The position numbers were made by a program, and so were the translations under genes. From the NCBI RefSeq assembly GCF_945649885.1, contig NZ_CALZFS010000009.1, forward strand, positions 1 through 41,038: a stretch of DNA of 41,038 nt, in the 5' to 3' direction. The DNA is from an uncultured Corynebacterium sp. (GTDB taxonomy: Bacteria > Actinomycetota > Actinomycetes > Mycobacteriales > Mycobacteriaceae). How positions within the stretch are numbered: position 1 is the first letter of the stretch; every line of letters begins with the position of its first letter. The notes beneath the pieces were generated by a model that worked only from the letters and a program-made list of their open reading frames with translations, did no database searches and had not been told where the DNA came from. Positions 1 through 8,465 of this stretch are shown here, in pieces.

Positions 1-197
1 CTCGCCCCGCACTGCCTGATATTGGCGCCGAGGGGATGTGTGCGTTGGCTAGTGCCTCTTTGATCCATGCTACTGCCCGAATCATCCGTTTACATCCATC
101 GACCCGTCAGGTGGCAGAAGGGGTGGGGACAAAGAATCATCCCGCCGGTTCCTCTCGGATCCAGCGGGATGTTAAAAACTTAATGGTTTCATCTTAC
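1..197. other. Non-coding segment downstream of secE
   Basis: No convincing gene. In this genus nusG follows secE, so nusG probably starts just outside the left edge; the only minus-strand ATG here (66-68) opens a reading frame that does not resemble NusG. A weak inverted repeat (tcccgc ... gcggga, about 139-168) lies between. The plus-strand ORF 36-461 is a shadow of secE. Confidence 0.5.
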
Positions 198-524
198 CTA
201 TGGAGTAAGAATCTTCTCAACTCCGAGTCCGGCGACGAAGTCCACGCCGGAAACCAGGGCTGTGAGGATGACCAGGAAAACCAGCACGACGATGGTGTAA
301 ATAACCATCTGACGTACAGTCGGCCAGATGACCTTGCGTACTTCACTGACGACCTCAGGAAGGAAAGATATAACTCCGCCGCCAAACTTGGCTTCACCGG
401 AAGCAGCAGGAGTTGCAACAGCTACTTTCTTAGCCTCATAGGAAGCTGTGGAAACACCTGATAGCTGACGCTTACCAGTCGGACGTGAGGTTCCACTCAC
501 GCCATTATTCTGATCGTCGCTCAA
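198..524 (-). CDS. secE: Preprotein translocase subunit SecE
   Basis: SecE is the small essential subunit of the SecYEG channel that moves unfolded proteins across the cytoplasmic membrane. The 108-residue product has a variable polar N-terminal half, the conserved amphipathic stretch before the membrane (EVRKVIWPT, about residues 62-70), and one transmembrane helix (VIYTIVVLVFLVILTALVSG). This single-TM form is usual for Actinobacteria. The start is TTG at 524, chosen because GAGGAG lies 4-5 nt upstream and the N-terminus reads MSDDQNN. tRNA-Trp ends only about 26 nt upstream with no terminator between, so the two are probably cotranscribed. The tRNA-Trp-secE-nusG order is conserved in corynebacteria. 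Confidence 0.95.
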   Translation of the reverse strand: MSDDQNNGVSGTSRPTGKRQLSGVSTASYEAKKVAVATPAASGEAKFGGGVISFLPEVVSEVRKVIWPTVRQMVIYTIVVLVFLVILTALVSGVDFVAGLGVEKILTP

Positions 525-550
525 GGCACTCCTCAGGTTGAAAAACTTTG

Positions 551-623
551 CAGGGGCGACAGGACTTGAACCTGCAACCTACGGTTTTGGAGACCGTTGC
601 TCTGCCAATTGAGCTACGCCCCT
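551..623 (-). tRNA. tRNA-Trp (CCA anticodon)
   Basis: The reverse complement folds as a 73-nt tRNA: acceptor AGGGGCG/CGCCCCT, anticodon loop CTCCAAA giving CCA, a GTTCAAGTC T-loop region and discriminator G, as expected for Trp. The CCA tail is not encoded. It sits directly upstream of secE. Confidence 0.95.
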
Positions 624-723
624 ATACACTGCAGTGCTCTGCAGCAGGGATAACCATACCAGAATACTTAAGCCTCGTTGGAAACGTGACCAAGAACTCT
701 TTAATGACATCCGGGTTTGTGCG

Positions 724-771
724 AAAAAACACCGCACCGGGGTCAGTGAACTGACACCAGTGTGCGGTGTT
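724..771 (-). terminator. Terminator downstream of tRNA-Met
   Basis: On the minus strand AACACCGCAC pairs with GTGCGGTGTT and is followed by a run of T. Inside the loop is a second perfect hairpin (GTCAGT/ACTGAC). It separates the tRNA-Met unit from tRNA-Trp/secE. Confidence 0.75.
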
Positions 772-794
772 ATACCCCTAAGGATCTTCCGCGG

Positions 795-866
795 TAGCGA
801 TGGCGAGAATTGAACTCGCGACACAGCGATTATGAGTCGCTTGCTCTACCACTGAGCTACACCGCC
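795..866 (-). tRNA. tRNA-Met (CAT anticodon, elongator type)
   Basis: 72-nt cloverleaf on the minus strand: D-arm GCTCAGTGGTAGAGC, anticodon stem AGCGA/TCGCT with loop CTCATAA, T-arm GCGAG/CTCGC, discriminator A. Position 1 is G paired with T, and the anticodon stem lacks the three G-C pairs of an initiator, so this is the elongator. Confidence 0.92.
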
Positions 867-921
867 ATTATTGCTCATCCCCACGATGAACCGGTTGGGT
901 GCCGCAGGAGAAAAACAATTG

Positions 922-994
922 AGCCCCCTAACAGAATCGAACTGTTGACCTTTTCCTTACCATGGAAACGCTCTACCGACTGAGCTAAGGGGGC
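922..994 (-). tRNA. tRNA-Thr (GGT anticodon)
   Basis: 73-nt tRNA on the minus strand: acceptor GCCCCCT/AGGGGGC, D-arm GCTCAGTCGGTAGAGC, anticodon loop ATGGTAA giving GGT, T-loop GTTCGATTC, discriminator T. It lies 55 nt upstream of tRNA-Met with no terminator between, so the two are probably one transcript. Confidence 0.94.
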
Positions 995-1015
995 ATCGAC
1001 TTCTCTGGGAACTGG

Positions 1016-1045
1016 AGGCTATGTTGTTTGCCCCGTTCCGTTGAA
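1016..1045 (-). promoter_or_regulatory. Candidate promoter for tRNA-Thr/tRNA-Met
   Basis: On the minus strand TTCAAC (1040-1045), an 18-nt spacer, then TAGCCT (1016-1021), about 22 nt before the tRNA-Thr 5' end. It is a weak match, supported mainly by position. Confidence 0.35.
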
Positions 1046-1521
1046 GCCTTAAGAAGATTAACCCGAAGTGCTCACACAACACAAATCCGCAGCTTAAAGA
1101 AGGTTTTTACACACTCCCCAAAGCACATTGAGCGCCCTTGGATGCTCATTGGCGCTCAACGCCATGGAAACCGGCCCGAAACCCGGGATTCTCGCCAGAC
1201 CGGGATTCTCGCCAGAACTGAGCCTCCACTGCCATTCCCGGGGAAGTTCCTCCCTCCCCCACACCTCTGAACCATCAGCAGTCCGGGCACCCACCAGAAG
1301 GACCCTCAGCACTGCCCTGCTCCCATATCTGAAATCCCCGCGCAGAACCCCCTACAACGCACGTTCCCCCCTCAGGCAGCACTTTTATCCCCTACACGTC
1401 CTTGCAGCGCCTCCACGGCCGTTCCGTGGGGAAGTGGGAGTGGGATGGTTCAAGGCCCAGGGAAGGCACCCCCCACAACAGTGGATCAGACCCCACATCC
1501 CCGAATCCCGGGAAACACAAA
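1022..1521. other. Gene-free 500 bp between tRNA-Thr and tRNA-Tyr, with a 17-bp tandem duplication
   Basis: I see no gene with protein-like composition. ORFs 1028-1270, 1094-1312 and 1128-1577 are rich in Pro/Arg/Ser/His and resemble nothing. The one clear structure is an exact tandem duplication of ccgggattctcgccaga (1183-1199 and 1200-1216). Confidence 0.6.
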
Positions 1522-1552
1522 ACACCCACCGAAACATAATTTCGGTGGGTGT
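1518..1552 (-). terminator. Terminator of tRNA-Tyr
   Basis: A perfect 13-bp stem (acacccaccgaaa 1522-1534 / tttcggtgggtgt 1540-1552) with a 5-nt loop lies 7 nt after the tRNA-Tyr 3' end. On the minus strand it is followed by TTTGTGTTT. Confidence 0.85.
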
Positions 1553-1558
1553 CAATTG

Positions 1559-1641
1559 TGCCAGATGTAGGATTTGAACCTACGAAGGCATAAGCCGGCG
1601 GATTTACAGTCCGCTTCCATTGGCCGCTCGGACAATCTGGC
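1559..1641 (-). tRNA. tRNA-Tyr (GTA anticodon)
   Basis: 83-nt class II tRNA with a long variable arm on the minus strand: acceptor GCCAGAT/ATCTGGC, anticodon stem GCGGA/TCCGC with loop CTGTAAA giving GTA, T-arm GTAGG/CCTAC, discriminator A. Confidence 0.95.
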
Positions 1642-1667
1642 ATGCACTGTTTGGTGCGGTTCACACT

Positions 1668-1695
1668 TTACTATGAATGGGCGACCATTATGCAA
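1668..1695 (-). promoter_or_regulatory. Candidate promoter of tRNA-Tyr
   Basis: On the minus strand TTGCAT (1690-1695), a 16-nt spacer and TAGTAA (1668-1673), ending about 26 nt before the tRNA 5' end. Confidence 0.4.
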
Positions 1696-1718
1696 ATCGC
1701 CTGGTCATGTGGGGTGTT

Positions 1719-2771
1719 TTAACCTACGCGCTGGACGGTGAAGACCGCGAGGTTACGCAGGGCGTCCTTGACGGAGCTGTCCGGGAGGCGATCCAGTTCG
1801 GCGTTGGCCAGGTCCATGTAGCGATGGACGTCGGCAAGCGCCTTCTGGCGGCCCTGGGATTTGGCCAGCAAACCAAGCACATGGTTGACGGTGTCATCGT
1901 CGGTGATGGGGCCGGTGAGGATCTCACGTAGTTCTGCGCCGACCTCGGTTTCTTCACGCATGGCGTAGAGGACCGGGAGGGTGAAGACACCTTCACGGAG
2001 ATCTGTGCCCGGGGTTTTACCAGATTCATCGGTGTCGGAGAAGATGTCGATGATGTCATCGACGATCTGGAAGATCATGCCCACGGCGGCACCGAATTTC
2101 TTCAGTGCATCCACGTGTTCCGGATCGGCATCAGCATGCAGGGAACCGAGGTAGCCCGCAGAGGCGATGAGAACACCGGTCTTTTCGCGGATGACCTCCA
2201 TGTAGTGCTCGATGGGGTCCCCGTCGCGGGGGCCGACAGTTTCCCGCATCTGGCCGGTGACCAGCTCGCCGAAGGTCTCGGCGAAGTGCGCGACAGTGTC
2301 CACGCCCAGCTGGCTCATGAGCCTGGAGGCATGTGCCAGCAGGATGTCACCGGCGAGGATCGCCACGGAGTTGTCCCAGCGGGCATTGGCACTGGGGACT
2401 CCCCGGCGCATGGTGGCTTCATCCATCACGTCATCGTGATAGAGGGTGGCCAGGTGGGTGATCTCGACAACCACGGCCGCCTGCACCACTTTGTCGGATA
2501 GTGCGTGGCGGCCGAACTCGGAGGCCAACAGCGCAAACATGGGGCGAAAACGTTTTCCGCCGGCACGGGTGAGGTGCATGACTTTATCCACCAGGAAGTC
2601 TGCTCCGGTGGACAGTTCGGCAGTGAGGAGATCCTCCACCTGCTGCATCGCGTCATTGATCCGTGCGGTTAGCGCTGGATCACCAAACTCGACCTGAGTT
2701 GCGCCATTGTTTGACGCACCTTCTTTTCCGAGCCCGTGGGAACGGGTTGGAACGGTTCGGCCGCTACTCAT
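1719..2771 (-). CDS. ispB: Trans polyprenyl diphosphate synthase (menaquinone side chain)
   Basis: This is a long-chain all-trans prenyl diphosphate synthase that condenses isopentenyl diphosphate units onto an allylic starter. Here it most likely makes the octa/nonaprenyl tail of menaquinone. Both Asp-rich Mg2+ sites are intact: DDVMDEATMRRG about residues 113-124 (first, with the Arg pair) and DDIIDIFSD about residues 237-245 (second). The KRFRP motif near residue 73 binds the homoallylic substrate. At 350 residues it is typical of the GrcC1/IspB group. The start at 2771 has AAAGG about 9 nt upstream. It is divergent from the menJ-type reductase, the same pairing as GrcC1/MenJ in mycobacteria, which supports a role in menaquinone rather than carotenoid or undecaprenol synthesis. 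Confidence 0.92.
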   Translation of the reverse strand: MSSGRTVPTRSHGLGKEGASNNGATQVEFGDPALTARINDAMQQVEDLLTAELSTGADFLVDKVMHLTRAGGKRFRPMFALLASEFGRHALSDKVVQAAVVVEITHLATLYHDDVMDEATMRRGVPSANARWDNSVAILAGDILLAHASRLMSQLGVDTVAHFAETFGELVTGQMRETVGPRDGDPIEHYMEVIREKTGVLIASAGYLGSLHADADPEHVDALKKFGAAVGMIFQIVDDIIDIFSDTDESGKTPGTDLREGVFTLPVLYAMREETEVGAELREILTGPITDDDTVNHVLGLLAKSQGRQKALADVHRYMDLANAELDRLPDSSVKDALRNLAVFTVQRVG

Positions 2772-2923
2772 TCATCGCTACCTTTGGTGATCGGGAGTGG
2801 ATTCCTCGGGTTTGGGCCACGGGGAAACCATAAACTGGACGTTAAAGCTTTCCGTTTAACCGTAGTCCACAGCGGGCACTTGAAGCATCCTGGGGTGGCT
2901 TTCGGCTGCTGTCCCCTGCGACA

Positions 2924-4219
2924 ATGGAACGCGTGTCTGTTACTTCCGGTGTTTCTCACTCATCCTCTCACGCCTGCGATGTCCTGGTTATCGGCGGTGG
3001 TCCCTCTGGTTCAGCTGCGGCTGCGTATGCAGCCAGGCAGGGGTTGTCAACGCTGCTTATCGACGCCTCCTCCTTCCCCCGCGATAAAACCTGCGGTGAT
3101 GGACTGACCCCGCGGGCCATCCACCAGCTCAATAAGTTGGGCCTGGGTGAACAGATCACGTCCTCCTATGCCAACAAGGGTTTGAAGCTGCATGGCTTCG
3201 GTGGATCAGTAGAGGCTCCGTGGCCGGATTCTGTCTTTGGCACACAGGGCTCTGCCATGACACGTGCGGGTTTTGACAACCTGCTCTTTGAGTTCGCGCA
3301 GTCTCATGCAGAAGTCACCACCTGGGAGAATGCCACTGCTGAAGCTCCGGTGTTCATCGGTTCCCGCCTGAGTGCTGTGGAGGTCAACCACCAGGGACAG
3401 CTGCGCACTGTGCAGGCCAAGCATGTGATTGTGGCTGATGGTGTGCGCTCCACCTTCGGTAAGAAGCTGGGCCGGATCTGGCACCGCGGTGAGGTCTATG
3501 GCATTGCGGCACGCTCCTACTGCTCCTCCCCCATCTCTGATGAACCGTGGATCCATTCTCATCTGGAACTGCGTGACGCTGATGGGACTGTGCAGCCAGG
3601 TTATGGCTGGATCTTTCCCTTGGGTGATGGGACCGTGAACTTAGGCTGTGGTGCACTATCTACTGATCAGCGCCCGGCTAAGGTCAACACCAAGAAGCTG
3701 TTGAGTTTCTATGCCTCCCAGCGCCGTGAGGAATGGCAGTTGGGCACAGAGGAGCAGGTGGCCTCTGCGCTGCTACCCATGGGTGGTGCCGTGTCCAATG
3801 TGGCCGGCCCCAACTGGATGCTCATCGGTGATTCCGCAGCGTGTGTGAACCCCCTCAATGGTGAGGGCATCGACTATGGCCTGGAAACCGCAGAGCTTGC
3901 CGTCGATCTGATCGCTGCCCACCCACAGCGGGATCTCACCCTGCTGTGGCCACACATCCTCAAAACTCATTATGGGGAGGCGTTCATGCTGGCACGCACC
4001 GCAGCACGCCTGCTCACCTACCCCACCTTCCTGCCGATGATGGGACCACTGGCCTTCCGTGGACCGTTGCAGAAGGCCGCCATGCCGGCTGCAGCACGCC
4101 TGATGGGCAATCTCATCACCGCGGAGGACAAGGACATCCTGGCCCGTGGTTGGCGTCTGGCCGGCAGCACCGTTGCCGCAGCCCGCCGGGGCTCCCCCCT
4201 GTGGAGCTCCACCGTCTAA
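2924..4219 (+). CDS. menJ: FAD-dependent geranylgeranyl-reductase-family protein, menaquinone beta-isoprene reductase (MenJ type)
   Basis: A 431-residue flavoprotein of the geranylgeranyl reductase family. In mycobacteria the equivalent protein (MenJ) saturates one double bond of the menaquinone side chain, giving the MK(H2) quinones also found in corynebacteria. Visible motifs: the N-terminal dinucleotide fold GGGPSGSAAA (about 24-33), the DKTCGDGLTPRA substrate-side motif (about 54-65), and the second FAD motif LIGDSAACVNPLNGEGIDYG (about 297-316). The start is uncertain: ATG 2924 has no Shine-Dalgarno and lies next to GACAAT, which could be a -10; GTG 2933, 7 nt later, would then be a leaderless start. 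Its position opposite ispB and next to menG supports the quinone role. Confidence 0.85.
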   Translation: MERVSVTSGVSHSSSHACDVLVIGGGPSGSAAAAYAARQGLSTLLIDASSFPRDKTCGDGLTPRAIHQLNKLGLGEQITSSYANKGLKLHGFGGSVEAPWPDSVFGTQGSAMTRAGFDNLLFEFAQSHAEVTTWENATAEAPVFIGSRLSAVEVNHQGQLRTVQAKHVIVADGVRSTFGKKLGRIWHRGEVYGIAARSYCSSPISDEPWIHSHLELRDADGTVQPGYGWIFPLGDGTVNLGCGALSTDQRPAKVNTKKLLSFYASQRREEWQLGTEEQVASALLPMGGAVSNVAGPNWMLIGDSAACVNPLNGEGIDYGLETAELAVDLIAAHPQRDLTLLWPHILKTHYGEAFMLARTAARLLTYPTFLPMMGPLAFRGPLQKAAMPAAARLMGNLITAEDKDILARGWRLAGSTVAAARRGSPLWSSTV

Positions 4220-4225
4220 TCAGAC

Positions 4226-4262
4226 AGAAGACCCCGGCAGTTCAAAACTGCCGGGGTCTTCT
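4226..4262. terminator. Bidirectional terminator between menJ and menG
   Basis: A perfect 17-bp stem (agaagaccccggcagtt / aactgccggggtcttct) with loop caa lies between two convergent genes. T-rich on both sides of the stem base, so it can serve both strands. Confidence 0.85.
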
Positions 4263-4271
4263 TATGCGCTT

Positions 4272-4961
4272 CTACAGCGGTTTGATGGCTGAATGCATGG
4301 CCACGATGCCGAAAGTGAGGTTCTGCCAACCACAATCAGACCATCCATTGGCGTTGATCTCCTGGGCCAACTGTTCCTGATCAGGCCAGGCACGGATGGA
4401 TTCCGCCAGATAGATGTAGGCATCCGGGTTGGAGGAGACCACGCGTGCCACATTCGGCAGCAAACGCATGAGGTATTCCTTGTACAGGGTGCCAAACACC
4501 GGGATCACCGGGGTGGAGAACTCCGCCACGGTCAGACGTCCGCCGGGTTTGGTCACGCGTGCCATTTCCCGGAGTCCTGCGCGGAAGTCATGGATGTTGC
4601 GCAGGCCATAGGAGATGGTCACCGCGTCGAAGGTGTTGTCAGCAAAGGGCAGTTGCATGCCATCGCCGACCACCTTGGGAACGTCTCTGTTCTTACCTGC
4701 CGCCAGCATGCCCTGGGAGAAGTCACAGGCCACGCACCAGGCACCGGATTTTGCCAGTTCTTCGGTGGATACAGCCGTTCCCGCGGCCAGGTCCAGGACC
4801 TTCTCGCCTGGCTGCAGGTTGAGCCTTTCACGGGTGCGTCGGCGCCAGACGCGATCCTGCCCGAAGGACAGCACCGTGTTGGTGAGGTCGTATTTGTCTC
4901 CGACGTCATCAAACATTGATGCTACGTCGAAGGGGTCCTTGTCCAGAGATGCCTTAGCCAC
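4272..4961 (-). CDS. menG: Demethylmenaquinone methyltransferase
   Basis: MenG/UbiE transfers a methyl group from S-adenosylmethionine to demethylmenaquinone, the last ring step of menaquinone synthesis. The 229-residue protein has the family opening [13 protein letters not shown] (about 16-28), SAM motif [10 protein letters not shown] (about 55-63), and the UbiE signatures YGLRNIHDF (about 117-125) and [10 protein letters not shown]-like [10 protein letters not shown] (about 132-141). The start is GTG at 4961: TAGACT lies 7 nt upstream on the minus strand and there is no Shine-Dalgarno, so a leaderless mRNA is likely. It lies 37 bp downstream of mgtA but appears to have its own promoter. Convergent with menJ across a strong terminator. 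Confidence 0.95.
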   Translation of the reverse strand: MAKASLDKDPFDVASMFDDVGDKYDLTNTVLSFGQDRVWRRRTRERLNLQPGEKVLDLAAGTAVSTEELAKSGAWCVACDFSQGMLAAGKNRDVPKVVGDGMQLPFADNTFDAVTISYGLRNIHDFRAGLREMARVTKPGGRLTVAEFSTPVIPVFGTLYKEYLMRLLPNVARVVSSNPDAYIYLAESIRAWPDQEQLAQEINANGWSDCGWQNLTFGIVAMHSAIKPL

Positions 4962-4968
4962 GGTGAAT

Positions 4969-4974
4969 AGTCTA
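4969..4974 (-). promoter_or_regulatory. -10 element of leaderless menG
   Basis: TAGACT on the minus strand, 7 nt before the GTG start, matching the actinobacterial TANNNT rule for leaderless transcripts. Confidence 0.6.
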
Positions 4975-4998
4975 GGCCACCATCCTCAAACCCCGGTG

Positions 4999-6228
4999 TT
5001 ATGCCTCAACACGGATGAGAGAATCGCTACGCACACCCAGCATGCGTGCCATCCACTGCGGTAGGCGAGCAACTTCAGCGTTGGGGCCGAAGAAGGTCAG
5101 TGGGATGCGACGCGAAAGTGCCACCACATCGGTGTAGTGCTGAAAGAGCTGTTCGCACAGTGCCTCCCAGGTCTTGTCCTTCACACCCTCGCGTGCCGCC
5201 AGGCGCATGGTGTCATGGCGGGTGTCATCGAGGATCCAGCGAGCCGCTGCAGGCAGGTTCTCACGGAATCCCACGACATCCAGCAAAAGGCCGTTGACGC
5301 CTTCGTCGATAAGGTCAATCGGACCACCAGCACGGGGGCCGATGGTGGGCACACCGGAGGCCTGCGCCTCCTGGATGGCCTGGCAGAAAGTTTCAAACTC
5401 ACCGGGATGTACAAACAGATCCAGAGAGGCATAGGTGCGTGCCAGTTCCTCACCACCGAGTGCCCCGGTGAACACGGCATCCGGCATCATCTGCTGCAGA
5501 TACTTGGCTTCGGGACCATCACCGACAATGACCAACTGGATATCCTCCAGCCCGGACAGGCTGATCAGACGCTCCACACCCTTCTCGGAGGCGAGACGCC
5601 CCACAAAACCCACCATCTTCTTCTCACCGGTGACATCCCAGGAACGACGCAGTACCTCACAACGCTTAGAGGGGTGGAAACGAACCGAATCCACACCACG
5701 GGCCCAGTGGAAGATGTCATTGATGCCATGATCACGCAACTCATCAATGCTCATCGACGACGGCGCCAGGGTGCGCTGACAGGTGTTGTGCACCGTGCGG
5801 ATCCACTCCCAGCTGGCCGCAGCCAGAGGAGCCAGGTGATAACGCTGGGAGAAACCCGCCACATCAGTCTGATAGATCGCAATCGCGGGGATACGCAACT
5901 GACGGGCCGCAAATGCTGCAGCACCGCCGAGAACAAACGGGGAGGCCAGGTGGATGATATCGGGGTTGTACTCACGTAGAACACTGGTCACTGAGGGGAG
6001 AGGCACCCCGATGGGGAGGGAATCAATCAAAGGGACACGGACGGTGGGTACCCGGATGATTTCAAAACCCAGGTATTCGCCGATCTCCTCCTCAAATTCC
6101 CTCGCGCCGGGGGCGATGACCAGTGCCTCATGGCCGTGCTCCGCCAGGTATTCCAAAACTCGGAGTACCGAGTTGGTGACTCCGTTGACGTTGGGAAGGA
6201 AAGACTCTGCAACGATTGCTACACGCAT
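4999..6228 (-). CDS. mgtA: GDP-mannose-dependent alpha-mannosyltransferase MgtA (GT4)
   Basis: A GT4 glycosyltransferase. In C. glutamicum the protein of this locus (MgtA, formerly PimB) adds mannose to glucuronosyl-diacylglycerol at the start of a lipomannan-like lipoglycan. Visible features: the N-terminal AESFLPNVNGVTNSV acceptor-side motif typical of the family, the VGFVGRLASEKGVERL donor-domain strand-loop about 200 residues in, and the E-x7-E catalytic motif in HPGEFETFCQAIQEAQASG. I start it at ATG 6228 (MRVAIVAESF, 409 aa) because homologs begin here; the ORF extends to 6312, but its extra 28 residues look non-coding and contain a hairpin region (6312-6331). It lies upstream of menG on the same strand, as Rv0557 lies beside Rv0558. 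Confidence 0.9.
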   Translation of the reverse strand: MRVAIVAESFLPNVNGVTNSVLRVLEYLAEHGHEALVIAPGAREFEEEIGEYLGFEIIRVPTVRVPLIDSLPIGVPLPSVTSVLREYNPDIIHLASPFVLGGAAAFAARQLRIPAIAIYQTDVAGFSQRYHLAPLAAASWEWIRTVHNTCQRTLAPSSMSIDELRDHGINDIFHWARGVDSVRFHPSKRCEVLRRSWDVTGEKKMVGFVGRLASEKGVERLISLSGLEDIQLVIVGDGPEAKYLQQMMPDAVFTGALGGEELARTYASLDLFVHPGEFETFCQAIQEAQASGVPTIGPRAGGPIDLIDEGVNGLLLDVVGFRENLPAAARWILDDTRHDTMRLAAREGVKDKTWEALCEQLFQHYTDVVALSRRIPLTFFGPNAEVARLPQWMARMLGVRSDSLIRVEA

Positions 6229-6385
6229 GCGTTTTATTATCTCCACATCGTTCCATCCGGGCGGTGAACCCTGGATGGCTTTATCAAGAACTTTGTTTAA
6301 TTCTTCTACCAAAGGGGATGAATTCCCCCTTAACCAGCACCGGCCACTCTAACCGTGCGCGGGGAAAACACCACTATCGGAAAAA

Positions 6386-6820
6386 TCATGCGCGCCTGGT
6401 GAAGGAGCGCCTACCAATCAGTCCAACTGCAAACCATAATAGTCCCGCGATGACAGTGGCGACAGCCCCGACACTGAGCGCCGGGATGATCGACAGTGTC
6501 CATTCGCGGCCCTCCACCTTCACCAGTTCCGGTTCTGATTTGGCGTAGTTGACCCAGACGCGTTGGCCTTCACCCAGGCCGGTGGGATAAAGCAGACCGG
6601 TGGCCGGTGAGTGGAAGATACCGTCCTCATCCTGGAAGTCCACGGTGGTGCGGTAGCTGCCCACATTGGTCACCTGGGCCAGTGCGCGGCCACGGTCGGC
6701 TTCGATGGTGCGGTCATTGAAAAAGGCGCCCATCACAGTGGCAGCACAGCCCAGGATGGCGGCCACGTACAGGACGATCACCAGCTGGCGGGCCCTGCGT
6801 CTGATTCTTCCCCACTCCAC
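6386..6820 (-). CDS. DUF3592-like membrane protein
   Basis: A 144-residue protein of unknown function with two membrane helices (about 12-32 and 107-135) flanking an extracytoplasmic beta-rich domain of about 70 residues (VDFQDEDGIFHSPATGLLYP), the layout of DUF3592 proteins. The start is GTG at 6820, immediately after the menD stop codon (TAA then GTG, no spacer), so translation is probably coupled to menD. No catalytic residues are recognisable. The mycobacterial region has a membrane protein (Rv0556) at the matching place after menD, which suggests this is the conserved neighbour. Confidence 0.75.
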   Translation of the reverse strand: MEWGRIRRRARQLVIVLYVAAILGCAATVMGAFFNDRTIEADRGRALAQVTNVGSYRTTVDFQDEDGIFHSPATGLLYPTGLGEGQRVWVNYAKSEPELVKVEGREWTLSIIPALSVGAVATVIAGLLWFAVGLIGRRSFTRRA

Positions 6821-8452
6821 TTAACGGACCTTGGAGGTCAGCTCACGCTGAAGTTCACGGCGGGTGTCACGCACGGTGCGGGCTTCGATGACGGTGAAGC
6901 CGGAGACCTCAGTGGTGTCCACCAGTGCCACGATGAGATCCTGCAGGTTATCCACCTCGCGGTGTTCCACCCCGTAGGCGGCACACAGGTCCGAGATTTC
7001 CACATCGTGTGGGGTGCCGAAGGCGCGTTCAAAGGCGGGGCGTACTCCCGGCGCGCCGGTTTCCAGCAGTTCGAAGATGCCGCCACCATTATCGTTGGCT
7101 ACCACGATGGTGAGGTTTTCGGGGCGTGGTTCATCGGGTCCGATGAGCAGGCCGTTGGCGTCGTGGAGGAAGGCGAGGTCGCCGAGGAGTGCCACGGTGC
7201 GGGGTGCGCGGATTTCATCGGGGTGGCGGGACTGGATGGCCAGGGCGGTGCCGATGGCTTGTGCTACGGAGCCGTCGATGCCGGCGGTGCCGCGTGGTGA
7301 GAAGACGTCGACACCGTCGAAGGGCAGGCCGGTGATGCTCAGGTCGCGGATCGGGTTGGATGCTGCGGCGAAGACGGTGTCGCCGGTGCCCAGGGTGTCG
7401 GCGACTGCTGCTGCGACATGGAGGCCGGTGAAGCCGTGGTCGGGTTTTTCCAGGACCTCGCGGACGCCGTCGGCTGCCAGGGTGGAGGCGGCGTCGCAGA
7501 TCTTCAGCCATTGCTTCTGCTGGGTGCCGGTGACTTTCACGCGGGTGCCCACGTGGTCGGCGTGGCGGCCGGGATCGGTGATCACCTCAGTGCGTGACAG
7601 GACGGTGAGCGTGATGTCGGGATCGGTCATCAGTTTGAGCACACCGCGGTGCAGGGTGGGGTGGCCGATCACGATCACCTGCTCGGGTCGAGTGTTGACC
7701 ACATAGCCTTCTGCGGAGACCTGCTCCTTGATCAGGACTTCTGCGGCCAGGGGGTGCACCGGGTGGTAAGCCACGGGGGCGGTGGGTTCGGCGATGGTGG
7801 GGACATCCGCCAGGGCTTCAATGTCCCAGGCTTCATCACCGGCGATGACCAGGGTGTTCTGGGACAGGTCCACGGTGACTTCACCGTGGTCGATCCAGCG
7901 GTGTTCCCACTGCACCGGGGCGTGATGTCCGTGGCGTTCGGGTAGTTCGGGGCCCAGCAGTGGCATATCCAGTGCCACGTTGATGTGGTGGGGGCTCTGC
8001 GAGGCCCCTGTGGTCAGTGCTTCCGTGATGCGGGCCACATCATCGGTGGTGGTGATGGAGACGCTCCGGGCGAGTGTGCCAAAGATGTTGTGCTGATCAA
8101 TGGTCTGGCTGGCACCGGTGCCGATCAGGTGTGCCGGGCGGTCAGCGGACAGCACGATGAGCGGGATGTGCCCATGGGCTGCTTCGGTGACTGCTGGAAG
8201 GCAGTTGGACACGGCGGTACCGGAGGTCATAATCACCGGTACCGGGCGGCGCTGGGTGCGGGCAAGGCCCAGGGCTAAGAAGGCGGCGCTGCGTTCGTCG
8301 ATACGCACATGCACGCGCAGATCATCACGGGAGAGCACCTCAAGGGATAATGGTGAGTTCCGGGAACCGGGGCACAACACCACATCAGTGATATGTGGTT
8401 TGAGGGAGTTGATGACTTCGCGGGCAAGTTCTTGGGCAGGCGTAACGGACAT
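6821..8452 (-). CDS. menD: 2-succinyl-5-enolpyruvyl-6-hydroxy-3-cyclohexene-1-carboxylate synthase
   Basis: MenD is a thiamine-diphosphate enzyme joining isochorismate and 2-oxoglutarate, the first committed step of menaquinone synthesis. The 543-residue length is typical. Seen in the sequence: [10 protein letters not shown] near residue 27, the cofactor-activating Glu in RIDERSAAF (about residue 53), and the C-terminal ThDP/Mg site with [14 protein letters not shown] followed by [11 protein letters not shown]. The start ATG 8452 is preceded on the minus strand by TAGACT with a 7-nt gap and no Shine-Dalgarno, so the transcript is likely leaderless. That hexamer overlaps the stop codon of menC, 10 bp upstream, so menD can be transcribed separately. 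Confidence 0.96.
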   Translation of the reverse strand: MSVTPAQELAREVINSLKPHITDVVLCPGSRNSPLSLEVLSRDDLRVHVRIDERSAAFLALGLARTQRRPVPVIMTSGTAVSNCLPAVTEAAHGHIPLIVLSADRPAHLIGTGASQTIDQHNIFGTLARSVSITTTDDVARITEALTTGASQSPHHINVALDMPLLGPELPERHGHHAPVQWEHRWIDHGEVTVDLSQNTLVIAGDEAWDIEALADVPTIAEPTAPVAYHPVHPLAAEVLIKEQVSAEGYVVNTRPEQVIVIGHPTLHRGVLKLMTDPDITLTVLSRTEVITDPGRHADHVGTRVKVTGTQQKQWLKICDAASTLAADGVREVLEKPDHGFTGLHVAAAVADTLGTGDTVFAAASNPIRDLSITGLPFDGVDVFSPRGTAGIDGSVAQAIGTALAIQSRHPDEIRAPRTVALLGDLAFLHDANGLLIGPDEPRPENLTIVVANDNGGGIFELLETGAPGVRPAFERAFGTPHDVEISDLCAAYGVEHREVDNLQDLIVALVDTTEVSGFTVIEARTVRDTRRELQRELTSKVR

Positions 8453-8459
8453 GCCCGAC

Positions 8460-8465
8460 AGTCTA
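8460..8465 (-). promoter_or_regulatory. -10 element of leaderless menD, overlapping the menC stop
   Basis: TAGACT on the minus strand lies 7 nt before the menD ATG; its TAG is also the menC stop codon. Confidence 0.6.

Noticed and set aside
36-461. Plus-strand ORF of 141 aa over secE
   Set aside because: It lies antisense to secE, has mixed composition with no domain, and no Shine-Dalgarno or promoter.
1128-1577. 149-aa ORF between tRNA genes
   Set aside because: Rich in Pro/His/Arg/Ser and runs through the tRNA-Tyr terminator into the tRNA; not protein-like.
4272-4961. Calling this gene ubiE for ubiquinone synthesis
   Set aside because: The organism type makes menaquinone only, and the neighbours are all menaquinone genes.
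6229-6312. Upstream extension of mgtA in the ORF track
   Set aside because: Homologs begin at MRVAIVAESF and the extension covers a hairpin region.
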